This document shows positions 26,201-34,120 of a stretch of 64,000 nt of DNA, in pieces. The notes beneath the pieces were generated by a model. It worked only from the letters and a program-made list of their open reading frames with translations. It searched no databases and was not told where the DNA came from. Every line of letters begins with the position of its first letter. The stretch's first letter is position 1. Source of the stretch: Hymenobacter sp. DG25B (GTDB taxonomy: Bacteria > Bacteroidota > Bacteroidia > Cytophagales > Hymenobacteraceae). The position numbers were made by a program, and so were the translations under genes. The stretch is from the NCBI RefSeq assembly GCF_000801315.1, contig NZ_CP010054.1:2790001-2854000 (forward strand), given 5' to 3'.

Positions 26201-27228
26201 GAATCCGTAGCCGTGAAGACTTTGCCTGATTCCGGTAAGGAGGTTGGCGTAACAGTAAAGGACGGAACACCCGCAGTTGTAAACTGCTTAGAGGTAGTAT
26301 AGGTAGTACCCCTACTGTTCGTAGCATATGCTGCGAAATAGTATGTGGTATTTGCCGTAAGGCCAGAGATGCTTGACGTAAACGCGCCAGTGCCTGAACC
26401 TACCGGAACATTGATGGATGATCCATCAGCCATACGAGGATTAGTAGTGGTATTATATACGAACCCTCGTTCCGTCACCGGGCTTCCTCCATCTGCAGTA
26501 ACCGTACCACTCAAGGTTGCACTTGTATAGCGAACGAAAGTAGCTGAGTTGGAAGTGATAGATGGAGAAATATTTGAAGAGGTTGAGTTTCTAGGCGTAA
26601 CAGTTGATGGAGTTGACGCAAAATCAGAATTGTTTTCATCTGTATCTGTTGCGCCATTATTGATACGGATATCTGATTTCGTTGCACTGGGCGCTGGTGC
26701 TGGGCCCGTGCCTTCATATTCAGAAGCCGCACTACCATATCCTATGAAATCAATAACCCTTGTATCAGATTTGCCTGAAATAGAAGTTATTCCATTTACT
26801 AGGGCAATTTTACCCTCGGTAGCACTCATCCCAAATGCACCTGTTGCATCAGGCGTTGGGAGTGCAGTTCCATTTGCCCCACCAGCTAATTGTATAAGAT
26901 AATACTTACCAGGCTTAATAATTCCCGATAATGAAACTGAAGCTGAAGAAGCCACACCTATAGTGCCAAAAGCACCGGCAGCAGTAGCATATTGTATTGT
27001 GTAGCCAGATAGGTTTACATCTGATGAACTGAGATTGTACAACTCTACAAAGTCATTAGTATAAGGTGCACCAGAATTACCACCCCCACCATACACCTGG
27101 CTGATGACAACTGTAGACGACCCAACACTCCACCCCAACATAGGCAGCAAAAGCAACCAAAGTGTCAAAAAAAAGCCCCTGACAGGTGGCGGGGGCACAA
27201 AAGAGAATGAAGTAGAAGTTGTTTGCAT
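23251..27228 (-). CDS. Large T9SS cargo: lamin-tail domain, Ig/FN3-like repeats, type A sorting domain
   Basis: A 1325-residue secreted surface protein. Seen in order: a signal peptide with a long n-region (about 1-36); a lamin-tail-like domain (about 38-200; STVVISQVYGGGG, NDFVELYN, KPGKYYLIQL); an FN3-like domain (about 225-320); two related Ig-like beta-sandwich repeats (about 325-545) sharing the PxxFTATxxxxSxEqSY pattern; further beta-rich modules; a discoidin/concanavalin-like central region (about 700-900); and a C-terminal sorting domain with YPNPVQQVLHVEVP, VVQAIITDLVGREVYR and YLLVLDGQ. The sorting domain routes it through T9SS. Its function may be adhesion or nuclease-linked, but nothing catalytic is seen. 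The 5' third of the gene is visibly richer in A+T. A -7 box TATCTTTG is at 27275-27282. Confidence 0.85.
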   Translation of the reverse strand: MQTTSTSFSFVPPPPVRGFFLTLWLLLLPMLGWSVGSSTVVISQVYGGGGNSGAPYTNDFVELYNLSSSDVNLSGYTIQYATAAGAFGTIGVASSASVSLSGIIKPGKYYLIQLAGGANGTALPTPDATGAFGMSATEGKIALVNGITSISGKSDTRVIDFIGYGSAASEYEGTGPAPAPSATKSDIRINNGATDTDENNSDFASTPSTVTPRNSTSSNISPSITSNSATFVRYTSATLSGTVTADGGSPVTERGFVYNTTTNPRMADGSSINVPVGSGTGAFTSSISGLTANTTYYFAAYATNSRGTTYTTSKQFTTAGVPSFTVTPTSLPESGKVFTATDSRPSAYHWYSFNGNNLQSIDNVTITASSGYEITLDTVNTTPQASISQPGVNLNTAKRIFVRLKAGAVANPVNGTITNSYPGLSDQMVSLTGKRIASPTLTATPATLTFSATAPAASAEQSYHLVGANLTQSVSTTTAVGYEISATSGGPYTTKLSLTASAAGDLDRYVYVRLKGNQGAGTVNGTIENFSGALGAPVTVNGTVAPNPSLVAEPKTQGLFTFGTVSGSTIQVNLVAGSGTRRLLVVREASAVNGDPQDGVAYKASARFGAGDVTQPGNYVVYSGNSASITVTNLTAGTAYYFALYEYNGSGNTVNFLTPGFTGNTSTTTVLPTGGPGELVMEESFNYGPSAKLTDNGWVVISGSTNSIVTSAASLSYAEYGALPSGSYAANVSNSGEDALKLIGRSFTTGDMYTSLLVQVNNVGVNNEYFFALSPSSLYTSYTGRIHLKNGSVPNTFNVGISFNGTVVNSAQIVYATNANNEVVNYTAGSSYLLVVKYTKKPGTLDDVIKLFVFDAGVPTTEPISSANTATVTADFTGSGGTAFTTEQNPAGIALRQYNASQSITVDGLRVGTGWGATVGRPVFTNDTYNLLAGNYYDVTLTGATTNIQAVGKSYIQSQLNLLNGRLLTSSANLVTVGSSAQTNKGNANSFVEGPLARVFQAGGATLTFGIGRDGIYRPFTLGLLNTVSATVLSAEMVNEATPNGSSFATGSELNRTSRVRYFRVTRLSGPDASAAQATLSYGNDDDVVEPATLRVAKSANNSANAYANIGPVTGGTATPAGSITSDLFSESFATPVIFALANKIGGFNPLPVELTAFTAERQGAAVQVKWSTASERNSASFLIERSADGLTFQAISKVAAQGNATSLTSYQFVDIKPLSGLGYYRLRQLDQDGSAHLSVVRTVQGRQLQAGIYPNPVQQVLHVEVPATNGVVQAIITDLVGREVYRTIVPASRELDLSQLPQGSYLLVLDGQLLHSTHKLVKSN

Positions 27229-27274
27229 AAGGGGGTGTATGAGAAGTTAAGAGAGGTGCGCAGTACTTGGATTA

Positions 27275-27282
27275 CAAAGATA
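27275..27282 (-). promoter_or_regulatory. -7 box upstream of the 1325-residue cargo gene
   Basis: Reads TATCTTTG on the coding strand, 46 bases before the ATG at 27228. No TTG is found at the usual spacing. Confidence 0.45.
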
Positions 27283-27346
27283 GAGTTGAACTACAGGACT
27301 ATACCCTTCAACACCTAAGAAAATTCCAGCGTACATTTATTTCCAT

Positions 27347-27383
27347 AAAAAAAGGCCACCTAGTTTCCCAGGCAGCCTTTTTT
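27347..27383. terminator. Terminator between the two T9SS cargo genes
   Basis: AAAAAAAGGC and GCCTTTTTTT arms enclose an imperfect internal pairing. It stands immediately beyond the 3' end of the 962-residue gene, so the two cargo genes are probably transcribed separately. Confidence 0.65.
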
Positions 27384-27399
27384 TATGAACTACGAATCT

Positions 27400-30288
27400 T
27401 TATTGCTTTACAATCTTCTGAGTAAAGCGCTGACCACCGTTCACCACTGTTACCACATAGATGCCGGGCTTCAGGCTGTTCATATCCAGACGGCCTTCCG
27501 TGGAAAGCGTCTTGGTGAATTGAACGCGGCCGGTCAGGTCAGCTACCGTAACCACGGCACCTTTCACGTTGCCGGGCAGCTGAATTGTCAGCTGGTCGCG
27601 CACCGGGTTAGGATACATGGCCACTACGCCATTGCCGGTGTTGTTAACGGTAGCAACGCCCGAATAAGCGAATTTACCATCCGTATCAACCTGCTTCAGG
27701 CGGTAGTATGAAGTACCAACCAAAGGCTGTGCATCAATAGCAGCATACTCATGGCGGGTAGTAGTATTACCCTGGCCAGCTACCGACTGCAGCTTCTGGA
27801 AGCTGACACCATCTGCGGAACGCTCGACTTCAAACGCTTTGCTGTTCTTCTCCGAAGCCGTAGCCCAGTTCAGATCCACCCGCTTGTTGTTCAGTTTAGC
27901 GGTGAAGCTGGCCAATTGAACAGGCAGAATTACTGGGTTGCCGGGAATTATCTTGCCAGGAATTGGCGAGAAGTCTGTAGGCGTTTTGAAGTTATATGCA
28001 ACACCGTTAATGGCATTCTGACCGGGGTTGTTGGCATTGTAGTCAAACACATACACGTAGTAAGTTTTGGCTGCATCCAAACCTGTGAACGTAGCAACAG
28101 TTCCTGAGCCGCTTGCTACAACATAGAAGCCTGGGCTAATTTGGTCGCCTGTCTGGTAACCATTGGCGCCTGGGTTATAGGCAATACCATCTTTAGGGTT
28201 ATCCTGGGGAGGAAGCAACGTTGATTTTTCGCTAACTACTACCAAGCGGAATCGGCCAAAACCATTTGCTTCGTAAGAGTCGCCATCGTAAGCGGGAATG
28301 TATGTTACAGTGGCGCCGGTGAAATCAGTGCTGCGTACAGCGCTGTACTCTGTTTGCTTGGTAGGCTCAATGGCCAAAGCCGAGCCTTTCAAACGGTCGT
28401 CCAGCACTTTGTAGATCTGGTTACCATTTGAATCCGTGGTGTACAGTTCTGTACTCTTATAACGTATTTCAGCTACTGGCAAACCAACTCGGGTAGGTAC
28501 GAAGCGAACGTATATTTTTCTATCTACAGAGTAGGTAGTAGCGCTTGGCTGTACATCAATGAAGGTATGGAAGTCATCCTCAGCACCCGTTAGTGAAATT
28601 TCAAACTGCTGCTTGTTTGTAGTATTATAATTAGCAGGATCTTCATCCGGAGAAACTGAAATACGGATGATTTCACGTGCCCGCAAGGCCGTCAGTGTCA
28701 ATTCCCGAATTTCCGATTTCTGATTAATGACGATTGGAGTTTTAAACTCGAGAAGTGAAGCAGGAGTTATGCTCAGGAAAGGGCGGCTATTACCAACTAC
28801 TGTTACGTTTACAGTGGTAGCAGGCTGACTTACATGGCTAATATCCCGGCTTTCCAAGTCAGCAACTGTTGGCAGGTAACGCACATATACGCGAGTAGGG
28901 GCAACTGCTCCTGCTGCGTTAGGCGTCAATGAGAAGGACTTGAAGCCATTTGAAGCAACATCCTGCGTGAAGAGCGAATCAAGTGCAATCTGGAAGTTGT
29001 TTGGAGCTGTAATAAGAATCGGGCGCACTAGGAATTCACCCGTCACCTTATAAGAGCGTGACTCGGAAGCCTGGCCAGGTACAGTAGAGAAGATTGGGAG
29101 CTTGCTGGCACCCAAAGCTGTAACCGACGATTGAGCTGAAGTACCGTTTGCGAAGGGGTTGTTCGCCCGAATATTCACCAACTGCACCAAAGCAGTATTA
29201 TTCACGGTAACCGTAATGTTATGATTGAAGACTCCTGCTGGAACTGCGCGCAGGCGAACTTCGATGGTGGTTTCAGGAACCTGGCCATTTACAGGAGCAA
29301 TAGTCAGCTTACCAGTAAAGAGAGTATTGCTGTCCTTTATACGAAACTGGATGCTGCTATTATCCCGCACCAGTTTAATAGAGTCAGTTGCGGTCAGATT
29401 GCCACCACCAACGGTGAAGAACAGTGACTGTGCCGAGCCGGTGCCCGAAACAGTGCCAAAATCCAGTGTAGTGGGCGAAACAGACAGGTAAGGCTGGTTA
29501 TTCGGCAGCGCTTTACCATTGAGGGCAGAACTCTGGCTTTGTGCGCCGCTGGAAGAAATCGTTAATACCCCATTCCGATCATTCGGACTAGAAACAGTTG
29601 GTTTGAAGCGAACCGAGATAGTAGTATTTACAGTAGCGCTATTCGCGCTGTTCAAAGTGAGGGTAGATCCATACACGCCCGTAGAAGGATTGAGGATCTG
29701 GAACTCCGTAGAATTAGAGGTAACCGTGATGGCACCCGTCAGGTTCTGGCCCGCCACATCAAAAGTCTTGTCGCTGGAAACCTCCCCTACGCGGGTATCA
29801 GCGAAAGTAAAAGCACTAGGATTGATGCTTAAAAGTGGTGCCGGGGCAAGGCCCGTACCAGAAAGAGCAAAAGATTTGCTGGCTGTACCAGAAGTAAGAA
29901 CTAAGCTACCACTATAAGTTTTAGCTACAGTTGGCGCAAATCGAACAATAACATCCTGACCGCCACCAGAAGTATTAGCAACCGGTACTGTTAGAGTAGT
30001 TACGAAAGTTGTGCCATCTAAGCTTACTTGAAAGCCATCGGGCACAGTTACTGTAACGTCCTGAGTTAAACTTGAACCCTTTACAGTAACAATAATATCA
30101 TCCCCATTTACATCCAGTGTTGTTGTTTGCCCAATCTGGGTTGTGGCAAAGGGCCCTGTGCTAGTAATACCAGAAGTATTAAGCTTCTGCGCCTGCACCA
30201 GAGAAGGCAACGCAAATAAGGTCAGGAAGAACATCCACAAAGCAGCCCATTGGACTGGCTTTTGGGTACGCATGTATGTGTGTTTCAT
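27400..30288 (-). CDS. T9SS cargo with Ig-like (choice-of-anchor/ASH-type) repeats and type A sorting domain
   Basis: A 962-residue secreted protein. Seen: a signal peptide (about 1-33, ending VQAQ; ATGs at residues 1 and 6 are both possible starts); at least five beta-sandwich repeats, each about 95-110 residues, with recurring features such as VGEVSSDKTFDVAG, LDFGTVSGTGSAQ and VRFKPT or VRFAPT, which resemble ASH/choice-of-anchor Ig folds; and a C-terminal sorting domain with MYPNPVRDQLTIQLPG and KPGIYVVTVVNGGQ. The segment before the sorting domain (VELTAFTAERQGAAV-like here as PVQLASFTAKLNNKRV) is nearly the same as in the neighbouring cargo, so the two share a C-terminal module and probably a common ancestor. 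No catalytic motif is visible. A role as adhesin or surface layer is inferred. Confidence 0.85.
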   Translation of the reverse strand: MKHTYMRTQKPVQWAALWMFFLTLFALPSLVQAQKLNTSGITSTGPFATTQIGQTTTLDVNGDDIIVTVKGSSLTQDVTVTVPDGFQVSLDGTTFVTTLTVPVANTSGGGQDVIVRFAPTVAKTYSGSLVLTSGTASKSFALSGTGLAPAPLLSINPSAFTFADTRVGEVSSDKTFDVAGQNLTGAITVTSNSTEFQILNPSTGVYGSTLTLNSANSATVNTTISVRFKPTVSSPNDRNGVLTISSSGAQSQSSALNGKALPNNQPYLSVSPTTLDFGTVSGTGSAQSLFFTVGGGNLTATDSIKLVRDNSSIQFRIKDSNTLFTGKLTIAPVNGQVPETTIEVRLRAVPAGVFNHNITVTVNNTALVQLVNIRANNPFANGTSAQSSVTALGASKLPIFSTVPGQASESRSYKVTGEFLVRPILITAPNNFQIALDSLFTQDVASNGFKSFSLTPNAAGAVAPTRVYVRYLPTVADLESRDISHVSQPATTVNVTVVGNSRPFLSITPASLLEFKTPIVINQKSEIRELTLTALRAREIIRISVSPDEDPANYNTTNKQQFEISLTGAEDDFHTFIDVQPSATTYSVDRKIYVRFVPTRVGLPVAEIRYKSTELYTTDSNGNQIYKVLDDRLKGSALAIEPTKQTEYSAVRSTDFTGATVTYIPAYDGDSYEANGFGRFRLVVVSEKSTLLPPQDNPKDGIAYNPGANGYQTGDQISPGFYVVASGSGTVATFTGLDAAKTYYVYVFDYNANNPGQNAINGVAYNFKTPTDFSPIPGKIIPGNPVILPVQLASFTAKLNNKRVDLNWATASEKNSKAFEVERSADGVSFQKLQSVAGQGNTTTRHEYAAIDAQPLVGTSYYRLKQVDTDGKFAYSGVATVNNTGNGVVAMYPNPVRDQLTIQLPGNVKGAVVTVADLTGRVQFTKTLSTEGRLDMNSLKPGIYVVTVVNGGQRFTQKIVKQ

Positions 30289-30926
30289 ATAAAAAAGGAA
30301 AGTGCAGAATGAAAGGTTTTTAGTATCAATGGATTATTGACTTCTACCGCTCGAGCCAACAGGTGAATTTACGGGCAAACCAACTTCTCGTTGTTTGATT
30401 TTTTATACATATTTTATAAATATTTCAACCAACCCCAAGTCCAACAATTCGTTTAAGAATTGGACGCAATTTCGCATATTTCATGCCAATAACCTGAATC
30501 TGAAGCAAAAAAATGCAAGGAATCTAAACTTTTAAAGGCTACGGTATGCGTGAGACACACTTTGGCTTGCAGACAGTGAAGAAGCCGCAAAAGTTCCTGC
30601 TACTCCAAATATTCAAATAATTGCATTTAACATAGTTTATCTATAGCCCTCCGAATTCTCTTATTTGCACTCATTCTGTATGCTATATATTTCATCCAAT
30701 ATATTACCTGCTGTTTTTTGTAGCCATGTTTATATAACCTATTTATAATCAAATATTTTACGCAAAATTTTTCTTTTTGGTTTGGCTTTCTAAAGGAGAA
30801 ATGCGAGTTGATGAGCCTCTAAGCTACCCTCACAGTACCTAACAAAGCACTCCATCCCGAAGCAAAAAGCTAAGCTGGCTTTTCGCTTCGGGATGGAGTG
30901 CTTTATTGTACCCCTACTGTTCTATG
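30289..30926. other. Long AT-rich gap before the cargo gene and after the curli accessory operon
   Basis: 638 bases. Most is strongly AT-rich compared with nearby genes. It should hold the promoter of the 962-residue cargo gene, but I found no clear TAnnTTTG/TTG pair. A weak imperfect hairpin surrounds CAATTCGTTTAAGAATTG near 30444-30461. The left end carries the terminator at 30844-30904. No coding signal or RNA gene is seen. Confidence 0.5.
30844..30904. terminator. Long terminator hairpin after the curli accessory operon
   Basis: 20 bases (30844-30863) are exactly complementary to 30885-30904, and the stem continues inward with AAAAAGC/GCTTTTC. It lies just beyond the stop of the beta-propeller lipoprotein gene. 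Confidence 0.85.
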
Positions 30927-32438
30927 TTACTTCCAATCCGGATGGTCAGCATTATCGAAGAGCTTGGTGCGGCCGGAACCTTCTTCTTCACTGCCTACAG
31001 TCCATACTTCGGGTGGGGTCTGGCCATCATTGGCCTGGTTCACGAAAATAATGGAGGCGCCATCAGGCGAGAAGCGCGGCTCTATGTCGTTGGTGCCTGC
31101 TTGCTTGCCGCCGGAGAGGTCCACTAAGCCGGTGCCGTTCAGCTTCATCTTATAAATATGGGCATTCAACTGCCTGCCCGCGTTGGATTCAAACCCGGCT
31201 ACATCATGGGTGTATAGCATTTCCGTCCCGTCGATACTGAAGGAAGGCGAATCGACGCGGCCGGCCAGGTTTTTGACCACGAGACGGGGGTTAGTTCCAT
31301 CGGCATTATAAAGGTATATCTCCGAATCATAAGGCTTGGCGCCAATAGTTTGCACCAGTAGCTGATTGCCCTGCACGGTCCAGTCGCACTGGCGGAAGTG
31401 GCGGCCGGCGGGGGCCGTTGCCAGTAGCGTGAGGCCGGTACCGTCGCGGTTGATGCGGTACAGTTGGTCGTAGTGACTATAGAGCAGTTGGGCCCCATCC
31501 GGCGACCAGCAATAGCCGATGCCGCTGTTCTGGTAGCCTTCTACTGAGAGCATGGTAATGCGGCGTTGCCCGGAACCATCCCGGTTCATGGTGTAGAGCT
31601 GGTACTGGCCGGTTTCGTTGGAGGTGTAGGCTATTTTGTCGCGGGTGGGACTAATCTGGGGGGCGGTTTCGGTGAAAGCGGCGGTAGTCAGGCGCTGCAA
31701 AGTGCTACCATCGGCGTTGGCGGAGTATATATCGGTGTTGCCATCTACTGTTCGGGCAAAGACGTAGCGGTTTAGCGGGAAAGAAGCCGTTCGGAACGAC
31801 CAGACCTCGCTGCGGGCCGTCAGGCCGTCCTGGTCACGGGCCGTAATCTGCCAGAAGTAAGCGGTATTATACTTGAGATTCTTGACGGTATAAAACGTGT
31901 CGCGGATAGAGGATGCGAGGATATTACGGTCGGTGGAATTGCCTTCGTACAACAACACATCATAGCGCAGACTGTCGCCTTTGTCGGGGTCTTTGCCCTG
32001 CCAGCGGAGCGTGAGCGAAACCGGCTGATCAACGGCACCGGAAGCTGGCGAGGGATTAAAGGGCGCATTAGGGCCCTGGTTAGATACAGAATGCTCCAGC
32101 GCCAGAGTGACATCTGTAAGCTGCTCCTCTCCTACCGTGATGCTACTGGTTTCTCCCTTGTACCCCACTTTGTGGGCTGAAATGGAATACTTGCCGGCCG
32201 CAATATTGGGCAGCGAAAAGCGGCCTTCCTCATCGGTGGCAAAAGAAGTGGTGGCGGGATTGGTGGTAATAATAACATTGGCCAGCGGCGAATTGTCGTT
32301 CGCATCTAATACCACGCCCTCAACTGAGCCATATAATATAGGAGTAACCGTGTCTTCCTTGCAGCCCGATAGCAACAATACAACAAGCAGGAGCCATAGC
32401 CAGGGTTGCCGGCCAGGGAGAAAACGAAGCATGAACAT
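30927..32438 (-). CDS. Beta-propeller (TolB/WD40-like) lipoprotein with CarboxypepD-regulatory-like and FN3 domains, in curli locus
   Basis: A 503-residue lipoprotein: hydrophobic signal ending LLLSGC with the Cys anchor near residue 26. Then a carboxypeptidase-regulatory-like beta-sandwich (about 36-115; GSVEGVVLDANDNSPLANV), an FN3-type module (about 118-220; NAAYFWQITARDQDG-like here as NTAYFWQITARDQDG), and a six- or seven-bladed propeller (about 225-503) with repeats of the form DIYSANADGSTLQRLT, LYTMNRDGSGQRRIT, LYRINRDGTGLTLL, IYLYNADGTNPRLV and FSPDGASIIF. This is typical of PD40/TolB-like propellers, which bind partner proteins. It follows the csgH-like gene by 48 bases, before a terminator, so it probably belongs to the curli operon. 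No role is known to me; surface docking for the fibre is a possibility. Confidence 0.8.
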   Translation of the reverse strand: MFMLRFLPGRQPWLWLLLVVLLLSGCKEDTVTPILYGSVEGVVLDANDNSPLANVIITTNPATTSFATDEEGRFSLPNIAAGKYSISAHKVGYKGETSSITVGEEQLTDVTLALEHSVSNQGPNAPFNPSPASGAVDQPVSLTLRWQGKDPDKGDSLRYDVLLYEGNSTDRNILASSIRDTFYTVKNLKYNTAYFWQITARDQDGLTARSEVWSFRTASFPLNRYVFARTVDGNTDIYSANADGSTLQRLTTAAFTETAPQISPTRDKIAYTSNETGQYQLYTMNRDGSGQRRITMLSVEGYQNSGIGYCWSPDGAQLLYSHYDQLYRINRDGTGLTLLATAPAGRHFRQCDWTVQGNQLLVQTIGAKPYDSEIYLYNADGTNPRLVVKNLAGRVDSPSFSIDGTEMLYTHDVAGFESNAGRQLNAHIYKMKLNGTGLVDLSGGKQAGTNDIEPRFSPDGASIIFVNQANDGQTPPEVWTVGSEEEGSGRTKLFDNADHPDWK

Positions 32439-32486
32439 AGGGCGGACGGTGGGAGGAGGAAGCAGGCAAAGGCCGTTGATCAGGCC

Positions 32487-32903
32487 TTAGCGCCCGGCGG
32501 AGGCGGGAGAATAGCGAAGCGAATCATCGGAGAGGGGTGCTCCCTGGTCATCGAGCAGGCGCAGCCACACCTGGTAGGCATCCTGGGGGCCGGCCATAAT
32601 AGTGGTTTTGGAAAGGATAATATCCTGCTCAGCTGGCACCAGCATGCGCCCGGCCTGGGCATTGTGAGAAGAGCCGGCAGAACCCCGCCGGTCGGTGCGC
32701 AGCTCGTAGCGCACCCACACCGGCACCGGGCTGGCATTGTGGCAATGGCCCAGAATAACCAGAAACTTGCCTTCCTTACGCATTTCAACTTTTGCTTCGC
32801 AGGAAGCAGGATTTGAATTGCCGTTGCGGCGCGGTATTGGCGTACCCAGTATTGGCTGAAAAAGAACTCCGAATGCTGCCAGTGGTAAAACAGAAAGTCT
32901 CAT
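32487..32903 (-). CDS. csgH: CsgH-like curlin chaperone
   Basis: A 138-residue exported protein that resembles alphaproteobacterial CsgH, a periplasmic chaperone that keeps curlin subunits from forming amyloid too early. Seen: a signal peptide (about 1-24), a first strand with CEAKVEMRKEGKFLVILGHC (two Cys that may form a disulfide), the core pattern VWVRYELRTDRRGSAGSS (cited as a run of hydrophobic strand then GSAGSS), followed by NAQAGRMLVPAEQ, and a third strand AYQVWLRLLDDQG. The basic-residue stretch and GSS..Q.G motif are the features most like CsgH. It lies between the CsgB-like curlin and the propeller lipoprotein, with gaps of 84 and 48 bases. The identification is by motif pattern only. 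Confidence 0.65.
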   Translation of the reverse strand: MRLSVLPLAAFGVLFQPILGTPIPRRNGNSNPASCEAKVEMRKEGKFLVILGHCHNASPVPVWVRYELRTDRRGSAGSSHNAQAGRMLVPAEQDIILSKTTIMAGPQDAYQVWLRLLDDQGAPLSDDSLRYSPASAGR

Positions 32904-32987
32904 AGTTAATAGAAGTAGTAAATACAGAATTCAGAAAATCATACGGGTACTCAGGCCCGGCAAAGCGTCATCCTGAGGGTAGAGTCA

Positions 32988-33563
32988 TCAGGGCGCGGCC
33001 TGTCCCTGCACAATGGTCATGCGGATGCCATTGCCGCGTTGGTGCACCTCGTAGCCCCGGGTGGTATTGGAGGTTTCTACCTGGCGCAGCTCATTGCCAA
33101 CGCCATCCTGCTGAATTACATAGCGCTGGTCGTTGCCCTGCACCTGCTGCTGCACCAGATTATCTTCGCCGTTCTGCTGAATCAGGCTTTCCAGGTTTTC
33201 GCCGCGCAGCGCAGATTCTGCTATGTTTCCCGTACCGCGCTGCTGCACGGTAGTGCGCAACCCATTACCCTGCTGACTTACCTGGGTAATATTGGCAGCA
33301 CCTGCCTGCTCAATCATCACCAGATTAGAGGCACCACCAGTACCCTGGAGCTGCATGGCGCTTGCCTGATTAGAAGCACCACGTTGCAGGATAATTGCCT
33401 GGTCCTGAGCGGATGCTGGCAGCGTAGGCCCTACCGATATAGTAGTTATATCCTGGGCCAGCCGCTGCTCCATCCTAGCAGCATCCTGCGCCCTGGCTGT
33501 GAGAAAGAAAGCCGGTAGGATAAGCCCCAGCATAAAAAGGAGTACTCTAACAGAGATTTTCAT
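32988..33563 (-). CDS. csgB: CsgB-like minor curlin (nucleator candidate)
   Basis: A 191-residue secreted curlin. Seen: a signal peptide (about 1-25, ending TARAQ), a charged non-repeat N-terminal region (to about 50), then about nine degenerate 11-12 residue curlin units of the form (x)3QxGxxNxA: LQRGASNQASAMQLQGTGG-type, MIEQAGAANITQ, VQQRGTGNIAES, IQQNGEDNLVQQ, VIQQDGVGNELRQ and VHQRGNGIRM. The spacing is looser than in the CsgA-like protein and several N/G positions vary, as in the E. coli minor subunit CsgB, which seeds polymerisation on the cell surface. It is separated from the csgA-like gene by a long AT-rich gap and a terminator, so it has its own transcript. It could instead be a second major curlin. 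Confidence 0.75.
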   Translation of the reverse strand: MKISVRVLLFMLGLILPAFFLTARAQDAARMEQRLAQDITTISVGPTLPASAQDQAIILQRGASNQASAMQLQGTGGASNLVMIEQAGAANITQVSQQGNGLRTTVQQRGTGNIAESALRGENLESLIQQNGEDNLVQQQVQGNDQRYVIQQDGVGNELRQVETSNTTRGYEVHQRGNGIRMTIVQGQAAP

Positions 33564-34120
33564 AGCGTAGAAGCGCGAAACGAGCCTGAGGCTGGTGCTT
33601 TTAAGTAAAATATAACAAGATTATGTTGCTTTTATCAAATTCATATTGATTCGTTTACTGAGTTGAGTTTACAATTATCCTCTTATAAAACCAAATTATT
33701 AATGAATTAATTATAAATAGGCGGTATAAATATGCGTTCCAGCATCAACAGAAGCAGATTGGAAAGGCTATGCTTATAGGTAGGTCTGACTCACTTTAGC
33801 TGCGTAGTTATTGCTTTGTTGCAGCCCTTAGCGTGTTCCACAGATCCTTGTCTGTAATTAAGCTGCTACGCTTACTTAAGTGGTTCTGACTGGCAATGCT
33901 CCCACTTCTGTCTTTATAAAGAGGAGCCTGGTTATGTTTATTATAATAATGGAGGACATGGGTCATAAAAAGACTATCCTGCCGCACACAAGTAAGTGCG
34001 GCAGGATAGTCTTTTCACGCTTGAGTTTGGAAAAAATCCAGGGTACTACCGGTGGGCTGGGGTAACCCCGGCGGGCTTGCCGTTACCCACCTGTTATACC
34101 ATACTCAGAAGCAGGGCCGC
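33564..34120. promoter_or_regulatory. AT-rich control region between csgB-like and csgA-like genes
   Basis: 557 bases. The first 200 are very AT-rich and should hold the csgB-like promoter; TAATCTTG (complement of 33616-33623) is one mismatch from the -7 consensus, without a -33 partner. The right part has a perfect terminator for the csgA-like gene and then about 100 bases of ordinary composition. No ORF here is convincing. Confidence 0.5.
33968..34015. terminator. Terminator of the csgA-like gene
   Basis: A 20-base arm ending at 33987 is exactly complementary to 33996-34015 (core GACTATCCTGCCGCAC), with an 8-base loop and A/T runs on both sides. It follows the csgA-like stop by about 105 bases. 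Confidence 0.85.

Noticed and set aside
33880..34065. A 61-residue plus-strand ORF in the csgA-csgB gap
   Set aside because: It runs straight through the csgA terminator hairpin and has no recognisable features.
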